64,000 bases of DNA from Nyssa sinensis (lineage: Eukaryota; Streptophyta; Magnoliopsida; Cornales; Nyssaceae), in NCBI GenBank assembly GCA_008638375.1, contig CM018033.1:13173380-13237379 (forward strand), read 5' to 3'. The notes below the pieces were generated by a model. That model searched no databases and was not told the DNA's origin. It saw only the letters and a program-made list of their open reading frames with translations. Shown here piece after piece: positions 36,435 through 49,138 of this stretch. Each line of letters starts with the position of its first letter. Positions within the stretch are counted from its first letter, which is position 1. Both the position numbers and the translations under genes were made by a program.

Positions 36435-39190
36435 TATCACGACCCGAAACCCACCGTATGCGGATCTCGTGCCCCGGGGCTGGCCCAATGGCTGTCCCTA
36501 CTTTTTTCATTCTTTTACAAATGATAATAGTAAATAATGTAACTATAACATTAAAGTGCAGAAGCCTTATTACAAATATTGTTCAAAGACTGGAAAAAAA
36601 TCTAACAATAAACTAAACATAACCCACTCTTAGGTGGTGAGTACATGGGAGAGACTATATCATTCGATTGTGCTCCTCAACTGTCTCCCTACACTCTTGA
36701 CCCCCTACTGTGGTTCTGTAGCATTCTCACTTGAAAAATATAATAAATGGGGTGAGCTAACAAAGCTCAGTAAGTAAAAGCCTATCTCAAATACAGATTA
36801 GGGATTACATAGGAAAATATGAATTCAAAGGTAACATGATAGCCAGTCATGACAACGGTTGTAGTTAACAGTAAAATGCCACAATGGTCAATGGATAATA
36901 AGGCACAATAACCATTATGAGTAATAGTGTAGCATAGATATGTGTAAAGCTCAATAATCACAGTCACCATGTATATACTGCCACAATAAAAGGGTCATAA
37001 TCAAGTACAATTAATGAGTGAACGGTCAATATTTCAGTCAAACTTAAGTGATGCATTCACTTTAGTTAGAAGACCATAGGTCTTATTGGCCCAGCATACC
37101 CCCTCCCCCTTTTTAACCCCAATGCATATAAAATGCCCTCAAAACTCCATGCATAAAAACACCCCCATCACCATATGTCCATTCATAGTCTCGATTCGTA
37201 GGTCCCGTTAATCGATAAAAACACCCCCATCACCATATATCCATTCACAGTCTTGACCCGTAGGTCCTGCCAACTCAAAAAGCAACTAGATGGATATTGT
37301 GACTGAGCATAAATCTGATATTCAATTATAAATCGAGATTCTAACGTATATAAGGTATGAAAAAACATGACATAAGCATAGAATGATAGGCATCAGTACA
37401 ATGAATCAAATCATGAGATATCAGTCAATAGGCAACCACCAGATAGAACAATATCAATGGTGGGACAATAACAGTGGATACATACATGAGCACAAAGTTT
37501 TGGCAGTAATAGAAACAATGCGGCTTGGAAAACCACATATAAGAGATAGGAATTCACTTACCTTATCAATGCGTCTTAGTACTCCGTGACCTTCCCTTTT
37601 CCTTTTGAGTCTCCTATATTTCAATAAACACGTCTTAGTTTCATTTCATTTATCAATTTTATGCCTCATTATCATGAATATCTCTTTTACTAATTTAGAC
37701 TTTTACGATTTCTAATTTGAACTAATTTACCCAAGGGAAAAATGGTCATTTGTGTCTTGATTTTTCGGGTTCTATTTTCAAAATTCTGACCTCACTATTG
37801 AGTCCATAAGATTTGAAATAATAAATATTCACTACTTACTTAACTCAATCGGAGTCTGTTTGCCTTACATTTGACTTAGAGGCATTTTAGTAATTTTGGC
37901 ATCTCTACGGGTATTTTATTTTTTGGGACTTCGTCTCGTAAAACAGACCTCACCATTGGATCCAGAAGGTCCAAACTAGTAATTTTACATCTATTTATTT
38001 GACTAATTTGCACATCGAAATTCAATTTGATATTTAATTAATTTAAACTAATTTATTAAGTTAATTAAATGTAACTAATACATATATTATTTAAGCCCAA
38101 TTAGATCACATGTGCCTTAGTGGCACAGTGGTCCATACCTTAAGACCCTTCCCCTAGGTTATGGGTTCAAGTCGCAGGGGCACCATTTTTTTTTCCTTTG
38201 CAAATGCAACCCAAACAGTGGATTAATCTTGGAACAAGGGTGGGATATCCTATTCCCCAAATAGCACATTAGTTCAATTTATTAACCCACTAACCAAACA
38301 CCCCATATTCCATTTAAACACCATGTTACACGTCACAGCACTGGGCAGCCCCTTGAGTGCTTGGGTCGGGTCTGACCCGACCCGGTTTGGCCAAAACCAA
38401 CACAACCAGTGGCCAAGCGTGTTTTCCTTCAGCAACTCCAGTGGTCTTTTCAGTTGACGGCGACTCATCCGGTGACGAATTTTTCTTGCAGTTTTCCACT
38501 TGGGCCAAAACCTATTTTTCATGGGCAACTCGAATCTACCCTTAATTTTCCAATTGGAGCATCGGATCTCCCCAAAACAGGAAGAAACTGCAGCTCCGGT
38601 GGAGCTTGTGCAATTTTTCGGCCAGCCACTTTCTTACTTATTCCCTACCTTTTTCTCTACGATTTTGAGCCAAATAACTTCCTATTAACTTCCTGCACTT
38701 AAGAGGATAAATTCCTCATAGTTAGGATCAAGTTTTAATGCACAAGAGTCATGAAAACCATTCACAATACATAACCTGCAACTGCCCAATTTTTCCTTTT
38801 TTCTAAACCTTTTCCTTCTGTTCTTTTTGCAAATAAAGCCTAGATTCAGTTCTGGTTATGACCCTACATTCAATCTATATTTCATGCTTAGAATAAAAAA
38901 AATAGAATTTGATTCAGCTTACCCCGTTCCCAAGTTGGCACGCTGTATTCTTTCCAAGTCGCCCAGTTTCGCTTCCTGAATCTCAACTCCTCAATCCCGA
39001 TTTCCCTGCTCTATTTCACTTCCTCTTCTTCTCGCATTCAATCAACCCATGCATAGATATACTATAATCAGTTCGGTTCCCCCTCTTCAGCGCCTCACCC
39101 TTTCTCTCTCTCTAATCCCTTCTATTCCGCACACTTATCACCTCATCACTTGTTTTTGAATTAAAACTCCTTTCCCTTATCTCCTTTCCA

Positions 39191-39222
<32 letters not shown>

Positions 39223-39554
39223 CAACTTAACCACAAAATATATATATATATATACCTTGCATGCCCAGCAACTTATATATACATATATATAGCTCTATAT
39301 ATAATTACATAACTAATAATTTATCTATTTTATTTTATTTTATACTAAATTTTATTTATTATAACTTTATTTTTTTATTAATTTTTTTATTTCGGTATTC
39401 GTTAATGACTTGCTCGGGCATCGCCCGGGCATTATCCATACTTCGACACCATTGAGCTTCCAAACCGTCCATTTTATTTATTATTAAAATAGAAAGCCCT
39501 AACGGCTTGGGTTTACATAGCTCGCTCGGTTTCAATTCGGGTCGGGGTATTACA
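36435..39554 (-). repeat. H 3' LTR
   Basis: Starts TATCACGACCCG (TG mutated to TA) and ends GGTCGGGGTATTACA. It holds a ~72-bp tandem duplication (37152-37296), U3 monomers (about 37785-37990), a tRNA-like module (38112-38185), hairpin TGAGCT/AGCTCA (36753-36769) and a TG/TA microsatellite (39191-39222). Confidence 0.88.
38112..38185 (+). other. tRNA-like module in the H 3' LTR
   Basis: GTGCCTT (38112-38118) can pair with GGGGCAC (38177-38183), followed by CA. A-box TGGCACAGTGG (38121-38131) and B-box-like GGGTTCAAGTC (38163-38173). Length is tRNA-like, but an anticodon arm is not convincing. It is antisense to the LTR. Confidence 0.5.
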
Positions 39555-39571
39555 TTCTACCCCCTTAATTT
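39555..39571 (-). other. PPT of element H
   Basis: Minus-strand AATTAAGGGGGTAGAA directly precedes TGTAATACCCCGACCC, preceded by TTTGGGGCC: typical of Tekay-like elements. Confidence 0.8.
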
Positions 39572-42500
39572 GAGTTATGGCCCCAAAACTCAAATGTTCG
39601 TAATCCATGAAACTCTGTTATCTCCTCATGCCACTTTCATCATTATAGTTCCCATTTTTTTCTGTCGCTTAAACTTATCCCTGGTATTCAGAAACTATGT
39701 CCTTAAGCAAGAAAATCTCTTTATACAAGGTTCACAGTTCTTTCATATCCCTCTTTGTTTTGATTCAATAGTGAATTTGAAGGTTAAGGGTTTGCCCTTT
39801 TAACTTCCTCGAGACTTTTACTCATTTTTTTAGCATTAACATTCCTATGCATATATTTTTTTTTTTGTTCTTAGATTTATGGCTAGGGTCTATTACTTTC
39901 ATTACTCACCTTGAGTCATCTTTTTAGTTACTTGACTATCTCCCTTTACTACCAATATCTTAACTAGTTCCATGTCCAGTCATTACATTCATCTCATTTG
40001 GTACTTAAGTCGTGATTATCTTATTGATCATGGTCTGTCAACTTCCGTTGGCGTCATGCGGTGCATCATGTGCTAGGTAAAGGTATCTAGTACCTTGATC
40101 TTTTCTTTTCGATCCGTTTCTTTGGTAGAGGTCATAGGAAGTCAATGGTGTAACTAGACTATACCACTTCTATCGTTTAAAGTGTTTTGGACTTTTCATT
40201 TAAGTGCTTTAAGTTTTACAAAGGACAGAGTATCATATTCTCTTTTGTTTCTATGAGCATCTTTAGGTTCGTGTTGGGACGGTTTACTCATATTCTCTTT
40301 GCATTAAAACATTTATTCCCTGCTCGGGTGTCCTCAAATTTATTCGAACTTTCCATTTGTGATTTCTCAATCAATTGTCCATTTCTTGAAGATTTATCAA
40401 TCTTCTTTTCATTTCATTTGTATTATTCATTGGCATTCCTGTCCTTATTTTTAGATTCATGTTCATCCTTTTATGATTTAGATAAGTTGAGGAAATCAGT
40501 TACCTCCATTTTTTCACATTATAGGCGAGTGATTTTTACCATTGCTCTTTTTGTAGGTTTTGATTCCTTATCATTTCATAGATTAAGGTATGGTACATAT
40601 ACTTAGAAAATTTTAGGATAGCTTTTTACCCCAGTCACTGATTCTTCATGTAACAGTCTTCTTCAAAAGTGTTCTTAACGATGTTATCATTTTTGGTTTA
40701 CCTGGAATTATCTACAACATTCAATCAGTTTAAATCTCAAAGTCTTATGACTTGTTAGTTTATAACCATTCTTTTGGTTTCACTTACCTTTTCTCAAAAA
40801 GGTTGTTTAATTGTCTCATTTCTTATACTCGTCATTATGTTCGGTTTTTCACCATATGTTACATTTTTTTCTCTCTAGTCGTTATTCAACTTTTTTCCAA
40901 ATTTGTTCCTTTCAAAAACTTATTCAACCGTATAGGGAATTCTTTGTACAGTCTGTGACTTCATATCATCTTTCAAGATTGTTCACATCAACTAGCCATC
41001 CCATCATTTTATCGTTACATTTCACATTCAAAGTTTATCACGATTATATCAAGTTTTTCCCATCATGGAAATTCTCTACTTCCTTAGTTTCACAATTCAG
41101 TTATTCTTACTTTCTACCTCAATCTCAATTGTTCTCGTAACCCAAAGAATTAGGTATCACTTTAGCACACTCATTGTCCTCACCTAGTTTTTCTAGGTAT
41201 TATGCTACAATTTTCGTCTCTTTAATTGTCAGATCACGTTAATCCTCAAAAATTCATTCAGAGTCATCAATCATTTATCTTTTGAAATAGATTCAACTAA
41301 TTCAATAAAGTATCGCCCATAATTGGGTCACATTGTCACCTAGATTAGCATGATCCATTGAATTTTTTCCGATGATCATTCATCACGTGTCAATCTCCTT
41401 TTAGAACCATCACATTTCATAACGTTCACTTAAAAGTTTTGTTCAATCAGTATTTGCCTCCTAATGATCCTTTTGTCCTTACCCTATATGACTCACTCAA
41501 GGATCGTTATATTTCTGATATGTCATCAATCCATCTAGGTTCTCAAACTCTTCACATTACTATTCATTAAGTCTTCCTTAGACCATATCTCATATAGATT
41601 TGTTGTTAAATCCATCGACTTTTCAAGATTTCACAATCCCAACTCTATATCACCTTATATTTTCCAAAAGAGCATTAATCGTTGCCCTTGTTCAGATGAT
41701 AATTTCCCCCACTTCATTGATCTATTCATAGTTTAATAACTTAAGAGTCATCAACCTCGACACTGGTAAAATTCTTTCCAAGAATCCCTAACCTTTGCCC
41801 TTAAGCATACTACTTCCTCCGAACAGTCACCATTCATTTGATCATCTCAATCATCCCAAGAACATCAAAGTCAGTCATAGCTTAATCTTTCCCAAAGTCT
41901 ATTAACCTTAGTATTTAAACAAGCTATCGTCCTCCCAAAACTCACCGATCACTTAACTATTTAATCATCGGACTCTTAGTTCCTTTAAAGATATTTAATT
42001 AATTAATAACCGTATACTTATGATCTATACCTCACATGCTCCATGTATATCATTCATGAATAATAGTTTCCTCATAGTACCTCAAAATCATATATCATCC
42101 CCATTAAATGGTTTCTCTAAATGATTACTACCAGTTCAGTCTTTATGATCATTTGAATCACATTGACCTCTAACAGTTATTCGGAATTATCTATCATTTA
42201 CCTTCATTCCTCTTGATAGAGTATCGACTAAAATTGTATCACATCTCATCTTAGATTACAAGATTCATGGACTTCTTCCTAATATTTATTCATTCAGTGT
42301 CAACTTCTTTCCAAAATCATTACATTTCATAAGATCAATACTGGCAATCTCACTTAATTAGTAATTGTCTTCAAGACTTTATTTATCTCTACTCTATCAG
42401 GGTGTACCTATGACTTGCTCAAGAGTTTTCATATTTTTGGGTCCTCCTATAATCATCCATTAAGTTTCATTCAGACTATCTCTCACTCAAGCCTCGTTTA

Positions 42501-42899
42501 TTTATCCATAACTTTTATCGAAATCTCCTCAAGTATTGCTAGTGTCATTCCTCGAGAATCCTCATCATTTATCTTTTAAACATATTACTATTCCCTAAAG
42601 GTCATTATTTACTCAATCATCTCAGTTATTCCAAAAATAACTAATTGCTATCATGACATATAGTCTTTTTCCCCGATATATAGTATTTATTAATAATAAA
42701 TCTCTCGATGGTATTAAAACAGTTAACATGTAACCTAGAGGTGCTGTTTCTAAGTTCAACTCTAATAGTAATGAGGAAAATACTAGTCAATGTGTAAAGC
42801 CTAATATCGACAATATATGTATAAGCCATAAATAAACAAGAAGGGTACCTACGTTTGCTGGTGCAGCAGTCTGATCATCTCTTGGTATTACTAAGGTTG
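39572..42899 (-). other. Non-coding interior of H
   Basis: 3.3 kb without recognisable pol motifs. Open frames on the plus strand (for example 40187-40606) are Phe/Ser-rich readings of a pyrimidine-rich strand. Texture resembles the LARD interior. The stretch after 52932 shares phrases with about 40240-40320. Confidence 0.6.
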
Positions 42900-43330
42900 A
42901 TAGGGTAGGTGTGGTAGAAGTCATAGATTTATTCCAAGGACAGTTCCTCGCAAAGTGTCCAGTACGGCCGTAATAGTAATAGATGTTGGTATTCTTAAGG
43001 CATTGCCCTCAGTGGCCTTTTTGGCAGGTAAGGCATTTAGGTGTGTCCTTTTTGTAGTTGGCTCTTTTCTGTATAGGCCTTATGTTTCGAGATCTGGCTT
43101 TGGGCTTGGAAGATGAGAGTCCCTACCCCTTGCCCTGATTGTCTTCTGACTTATAAGTTTTCGTTCCTTTGGCAAATCCTTGTCTCCTCTGTTCAGTGAC
43201 CCTCACGACCTGTGTCACTTCTTCAAGGTAAGTAGTTGATCGCTGGGGTTTGGCTTTGGGTAGAACCTTTAAGACTCTATTCACAAGGTGCTCAAGTCAG
43301 TCTAGTAGGTCTGTCACAGTTGTGGTATTT
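42900..43330 (-). pseudogene. gag nucleocapsid remnant of H
   Basis: The minus strand encodes a basic region (FAKGTKTYK, RSRNIRPIQKRANYKKD) and two CCHC knuckles. The first is CLTCQKGH-stop-GQC (43000-43034), with a stop at the position after His. The second is YYYYGRTGHFARNCP (42938-42982), in which the first two Cys are replaced by Tyr. Gag packages RNA; here it is inactivated. Confidence 0.85.
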
Positions 43331-43680
43331 CGGCTACGAACCATCTAGCTGTAAAAGATGAAAGGTTAGCATTCACATAAGGGTCTAATCATTCACAGTC
43401 TAACCGAGTCAACATAGTCTATCCAGCCTAAGTGAATCAAATCGAGTTTAACCGTACTACTTAACATTCATATACAGTCTAGCAGTAGTGTAAAAATCAG
43501 TCTATAGGTCTAACATAGTGTAAAAATCAAATCAATTTAAATCATTGTGGTTAGCACTTACGTAAGAATCTAACATAGTGTGGAAATCTATCATAGTGTT
43601 ACCTCTATATTGACTTTCCAAACTCAACAGTCTTAGTACTCTAATCCTGTATCCCATGACTCACTAGAACCTAAGACTTT

Positions 43681-43692
43681 GCTCTGATACCA
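43681..43692 (-). other. Primer-binding site of H
   Basis: Minus-strand TGGTATCAGAGC, perfect tRNA-iMet complement, three bases from LTR start 43696. Confidence 0.93.
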
Positions 43693-44869
43693 AGCTGTCA
43701 CGGCCCGAAACCCACCTATGTGGATCTCGTGTCCGTGCCGACCCAATGGTCATCCCTACTTTTTCCATTCTTTTACCAATGATAACAATAAATAATATAA
43801 CCATGACATTAAAGTGTGGAAACCTTATTACAAACATTGTTCAAAGAATGGACATAAATTTGACAATAAACTAAACATAACCCATTAGGTGGTGAGTACA
43901 TGGGAGTGACTATCTCATTCTGTTGTGCTCCTCAACTGTCTCTCTACGCTCTTGACCCCCTACTGTGGTTCTGTAGCATTCTCACCTGAAAATATAATGA
44001 ATGGGGTGAGCTAACAAAGCTTAGTAAGTAAAAGCCTATCTCAAACACGGGTTAGGGATTACATAGGAAAATATGAATTCAAAGGTAACATGATAGCCAG
44101 TCATGACAACAGTTGTAGTTAACAGTAAAATGCCACAATGGCCAATGGATAATAAGGCACAATAACCATTATGAGTAACGGTGTAGCATAGATATGTGTA
44201 AAGCCCAATAATCATAGTCACCATGTTTATACTGCCATAATAAAACAGTCACAGTCAAGTACAATTAATGAGTGAACGGTCAACATTTTAGTTAAACTTA
44301 AGTGATGCATTTACTTTGGTTAGCAGACCCTAGGTCTTATGGGGCCCCAACATACCCCTTCTTTTAACCCCAATGCATATAAAATGCCCTAATAACTCCA
44401 TGCGAAAAAACACCCCCATCACCATATGTCCATTCACAATCTCGACCCGTAGGTCCCGTCAATCGATAAAAACACCCCCATCACCATATATACATTCACA
44501 GTCTCGACTCGTAGGTCATGCCAACTGTAAAGATTCGAAAATTTGGAATAAATTTTTTTTTTAGAATGCTATGTGAATGTCCTTAATTCCTAATTAATTT
44601 AAATTTTGAAAAAAAATAAAATAAATAAATAAATAAAATATGACGTAAGACGTGAACGGACACCCAGAGACGGTAAGACAAATAATACTGATATTGAGCC
44701 GGCTTTATGCCAACTTTATTGAACATTCGTAATTGATATATGAAAAATAAAATGAAATAAAATAAAAATATGCATAATAGTATATATGAATAAAATGTAA
44801 AGTATGGCATAATATATATATATGGGTGTGTGGTGGAAAATGAATAAAAGAATAAGCAAAGGAAAGAAA

Positions 44870-46810
44870 GAAGAAAGGGGGACGGTGCAGGTCTCGGGTG
44901 AGGGAGAACGGCAGAACAGGGGAGAAGGAAAGGGAGAAGAAAAGAGAGAAAGAAAAAGGAAGGAAAGAAAGAGGGAGAGAGAGAGAGAGGGCGATTGAAG
45001 GCTATTGGGGGAGGTCGGAGCTCCGACAGAGAGCCGTCGGAGGAGATCGAGGGTTCTGGTGAGGGGTCTGTGCGACGGGAGCCGCGGGGCTTCGTGGGAA
45101 AAATCCGGCAGGTTGGTGCAGCGGGCGGCTAACCGACGGTGAGTAATTTGGTGAAGAAGATCTGTTGCAAAGAAGCTACTGCTGGAGGATCTGGTTCGAT
45201 TCCTGAAGTAGATCGGAGCAGACTGGAGGATGTGTACGTATACATATATGTATGTGTGTGGATGTTACGGTTTTGCGGGATGGCTCTCGGTATGGTGTAG
45301 CGATGGAGTAGTAGTGGGTTTTGGAATTCCTTAGGAGCGATTGAAGCTGTGTGTTACGGATTGGAGGAACACGAGGCAGCAACGATTGGGACGGATCTGT
45401 CGAAGAGTTGTCGACTTTGGCCGTGTCACGGGATCGTGAGTTGAATTCGATTTTTTTTTGCTTCAAGTGGTGATGATTCGGTGGTCATGGGTTGATTCAA
45501 CGGAAACCTGGGGTTAGGATTCTGTGATTTGTGTTACGGTTGTGGTGTATGGTTACGGTTATGGGAGTTGTGGTACAAGGGTTGCGTGTATATATACGTA
45601 TATATATATATATATGTGTATATATGTGCGTGTTGGTGTGCGGCAATATGTGTATATGTCTATGTGTATAATGGTGCGGGGGAGGTTCCGGGTTTGGGCA
45701 ACAAGCGCTTGGCAGTGGTTCGGGATTGTGTGTGTGTTGTTGCGGTTTTGTTGATGGCTGTCATGGGTGTTGAATTGGTTCGTTGGTTCGTCGGACTAAG
45801 AGTCGGTTGGGTTGGATTTGTTGGTTTGGTTGTATCTATGTTGGAGGAGAGGTATGTATATATATATATATATATATTAGGAATTGATTTATGTTGAGGA
45901 TGAAGAGGGACCAGTACTTGCGGCTTGAGGAACTTGATGAAACTGAAGCAGAATAGGCTTCAGCCGTAGTTGGCATCAGGTGGTTGGAAGCTTGTGCCGT
46001 TGTCTGATTGAGGGGTTTGGTTCGCATAAGGGGTCGGCTGGTATTGTAAATTAATTGGGAGAGTTACAGTTGGGGGCAGCAGGTTTGGATGTTGTGTAGT
46101 TGAGGTTGGTTTGAATAGGACTAAGGATGGTATCTGTGGCTGTGGAGCTACGTCTGTTAGGAGATTTGTGTGTTTAAAAATGGGGACAGACTGTTGGGCA
46201 CATTTTAAAGCAACAGAGCAGCTTGTTGATGGGAGGCGGTTGCGGCAAGAAGAAAGTGGTAGAGGTTTGTGGGTTGCGTTGGCTGTTGGATTACAAACTG
46301 CTGGCCGATTCGAATGAGTTAGGTTCAGGACCTACTGGTTTTGAGAGAGATCAAAGAGAGGAGACTCTGTTAGTGCATTCAGGTGAGGGTCAGTTTAGCA
46401 GGGGTTGTCACTCCATTTATGCAGTGATGATGAATGGGAATTCAAGAATGGTCATGTGATGCTTGGTGTTGGATGGTTTGAGCTCCAATTTCAAATAGTT
46501 GGTGAATGTGAGTACTGCAGGAGTGCAGCAGCACCAGCTGTTCAAGATGGACTGAGTTTAGTGAGAAATTTAAATACTGGTCTTGTTGATGTGATTTTGG
46601 AGTGGATTTGTTGATCAGGTCCTGCGGCTGGTGTTCATGGGTTGAAATAGTGGCTTGGAGAGGACGGATTGTGATTAGAATTGGATGGATGATTGAGGGA
46701 ACTGATTCACATAAGGAAGTTGCTGGTATTGCAACCTGGTTAGGAAAAGTTACAGTTGGAAGATGGCTCACTCAATTTCAAGCAGAGAAGTTATTGTCCG
46801 TTCATCTAGA
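44870..46810 (+). other. Gene-like but unassigned part of LTR I
   Basis: Purine-rich GAGAGAG head (about 44930-44995), a G-rich middle with ORF-like stretches and CAGGTGAGG donor-like sites (46379-46386). Open frames at 46223-46459, 46405-46614 and 46602-46820 lack recognisable domains. They could be other captured exons or chance. Confidence 0.35.
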
Positions 46811-46818
46811 GGGTGACT

Positions 46819-46932
46819 GAGCCTGGAACTTTATTCAAAAACTTAATGGCCATCTTTCGCGATGTTGTTATCTGTTATGACGGCACAGTGAGGAATGTAT
46901 GTAGTAATTCGATTATCCAATTTGAGTATGGG
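46819..46932 (+). pseudogene. NRPE1-like: Captured fragment resembling Pol V/Pol IV largest subunit
   Basis: The frame reads EPGTLFKNLMAIFRDV, then ICYDGTVRNVCSNSIIQFEYG. In plant NRPE1 and NRPD1 (and more distantly Pol II) the catalytic largest subunit has a PGTL...LMxxxRDxxxxxDGTVRN...QFxYG stretch, and the version with CSNS is closest to my memory of NRPE1. Pol V makes scaffold transcripts for RNA-directed DNA methylation. Only about 38 codons match. The frame stays open to the TAA at 47035-47037 but changes into the DETGFKMFGRLDQ module found in the LARD LTR. It has no ATG, so it is a captured exon, sense to the LTR. Confidence 0.6.
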
Positions 46933-49064
46933 GTCAAGGCTGAAGAAGCTGATGAAACTGGATTTAAAATGTTTGGCCGACTCGATCAACTTGCTGATGT
47001 GTTCTCTTCGACTCCTGAACCATGGACTAAAGATTAACCTCAAACTCTCTAAACAGCTACAGTAGGAGGACTGAGTCATTCATTAGTTGATTGGACTACG
47101 TAGTGGACACAACTTAGTAGGGTTGTGACCAACCCTATCAGGTATGGTGTTTTGCTAATGTTAGAAATGAAGTTAAGTTAGGAATATTTGTGAATGACTG
47201 GAATGCTTTATATGTTTATTTGTAATGTGTTTACTTGATAACTTGTAATTGGTTGTTCACATGTTTATGTGTTACTTGCAAGTTTAGTAAAGTGAAGAAC
47301 ATGAATTATGATGTATGAACACATGAGATATGCATGTATATGAAACTGACTGATGATTTATGTATTATTGTCTCGAGCATACTATATTGTGAAAACCATG
47401 TATCATTGAGATTACATTGGCATATTGGCATATGATGAATCCTTTGAGAACATGGCGTGGGTAGAGCACGTGGTGCTATGCATTATGAGGGTGTAGATCC
47501 TGTGGTGAAAAACCCAAAATTGGCCATTGCATTGGTACTCCGTAGCCATCGGGGAGCACTCGTAAACGAGACATGGGTTGTGGCATAGAGTTGTGCATGG
47601 ATGCGTCACGCATATCATTCATATATATATTATTGCGATGCTTTGAATGTCATTTAGATATAAATGTACACTTTGCACATGCCACGCCTTAGCTTTATTT
47701 CTTGCATTAGCACTTCATCATACCAGCAGTTGAGCTGACCCATTCGTGGGAACCATATTTCAGATGACATTCCCGACACCTGAGGCTTGAGAAAGTCTAG
47801 CCGAGTGGGAGAGACTTGACCGTAGATGGATATTTGGCCTTGGGGCGTGTTTTGTGATGTACGGGCTTAAGCCCAATGATATATATGTATATTGACAGAA
47901 GTGAATGTATGTATCTATTAAATCGTCTTCAGTTGTATAATTAGGCGATGTATATGTAAATTTGATGAGATTGTGTCCACTGAGTGAGGGTGGGTTGTAA
48001 TATGTTTATATTTATGAAATGTCGTGAAATATATCATGTCTATCAGGTGAGAAAAGGCTTAGAAAACAAAGGAGGTTCTGCCGAAATTTTTTAGAAAATT
48101 AAAGAATTCTATTTAATTTGTCGTAAATTCAGTAAATTTATTTAATTATCTTTTATTTTATTTACTTTCTGTTCAGTCAATCGCGCCTCGGGTTTCGGTC
48201 AGAAATTTCGGGACGTGACACCAACTCAAAAAGCAATCAATTGGATATTAATACTGAGCACAAATTCGACATTCAATTATAAATCGAGATTCTATCGTAT
48301 ATAAGGTATGAAGTTACATGACATAAGCATACAATTATAGGCATCAATACAATGAATCAAATCATGATATATCAGTCAATAGGCAACCACCAGATAGGAC
48401 AATATCAATGGTGGGACAATAACAGTGTATACATACATGAGTACAAAGTTTTGGCAGTAATAGAAAAAATGTGGCTTGAAAAACCACGTATAAGAGATAG
48501 GAATTCACTTACCTTATCAATGCGTCTTAGTATTCCGTGAACTTTCCTTTTCCTTTCGAGTCTCCTATATATCAGCAAACATGTTTTAGTTTTAATTTCA
48601 TTTATCGATTTTATGCCTCATTATCATGAATATCTCTTTTACTAATTTAGGCTTTTACGATTTCCAATTTGAATTAATTTACCCAAGGGTAAAATGGTCA
48701 TTTATGTGTCTCTATTTTTTGGGTTCTGTTTTCACAATTCTGACCTCATCGTTGAGTCTAGAAGATTTGAAATAATAAAAATTCACTATTTACTTAACTC
48801 AATCGGAGTCCGTTTGACTTACAATTGACTTAGGGGCATTTTGGTCATTTTGGCATCTCTACTGGTATTTTATTTTTTGGGACTTCATCTCGTAAAACGG
48901 ACCTCATCATTAGATCCAGAAGGTCCAAAACAGTAAGTTTACACTATTTATTTGACTAATTTGCACATCAAAATTCAATTTGATATTTAATTAATTTAAA
49001 CTAATTTATTAAGTTAATTAAATGTAACTAACACATATATTATTTGAGCCCAATTAGATCACAT

Positions 49065-49138
49065 GTGCCTTGGTGGCGTAGTGGTCTATTCCTTAAGACC
49101 CTTCCCCTAGGTTGTGGGTTCAAGTCGCAGGGGCACCA
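49065..49138 (+). other. tRNA-like module in the H 5' LTR
   Basis: Acceptor-like GTGCCTT/GGGGCAC (49065-49071 and 49130-49136), A-box TGGCGTAGTGG (49074-49084, consensus match) and B-box-like GGGTTCAAGTC (49116-49126). T-stem TGTGG/TCGCA pairs with wobbles. Better preserved than the 3' LTR copy. Confidence 0.55.

Larger units (their letters stand above)
44526..48220 (+). mobile_element. Solo LTR I (3.70 kb) with captured gene fragments
   Basis: TGTAAAGATTCG (44526) to GGGACGTGACA (48220), perfect TSD CCAAC (44521-44525 and 48221-48225). Termini and the segment 47380-48220 match the G/D/C LTR family in reverse, while 44880-47040 is GC-richer and gene-like. It shares two modules with the LARD LTR (about 45785-45850 and 46940-46995). 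Confidence 0.9.

Noticed and set aside
40187..40606. 139-codon Phe/Ser-rich open frame in H
   Set aside because: It reads the pyrimidine-rich strand antisense to the element and has no domain motif.
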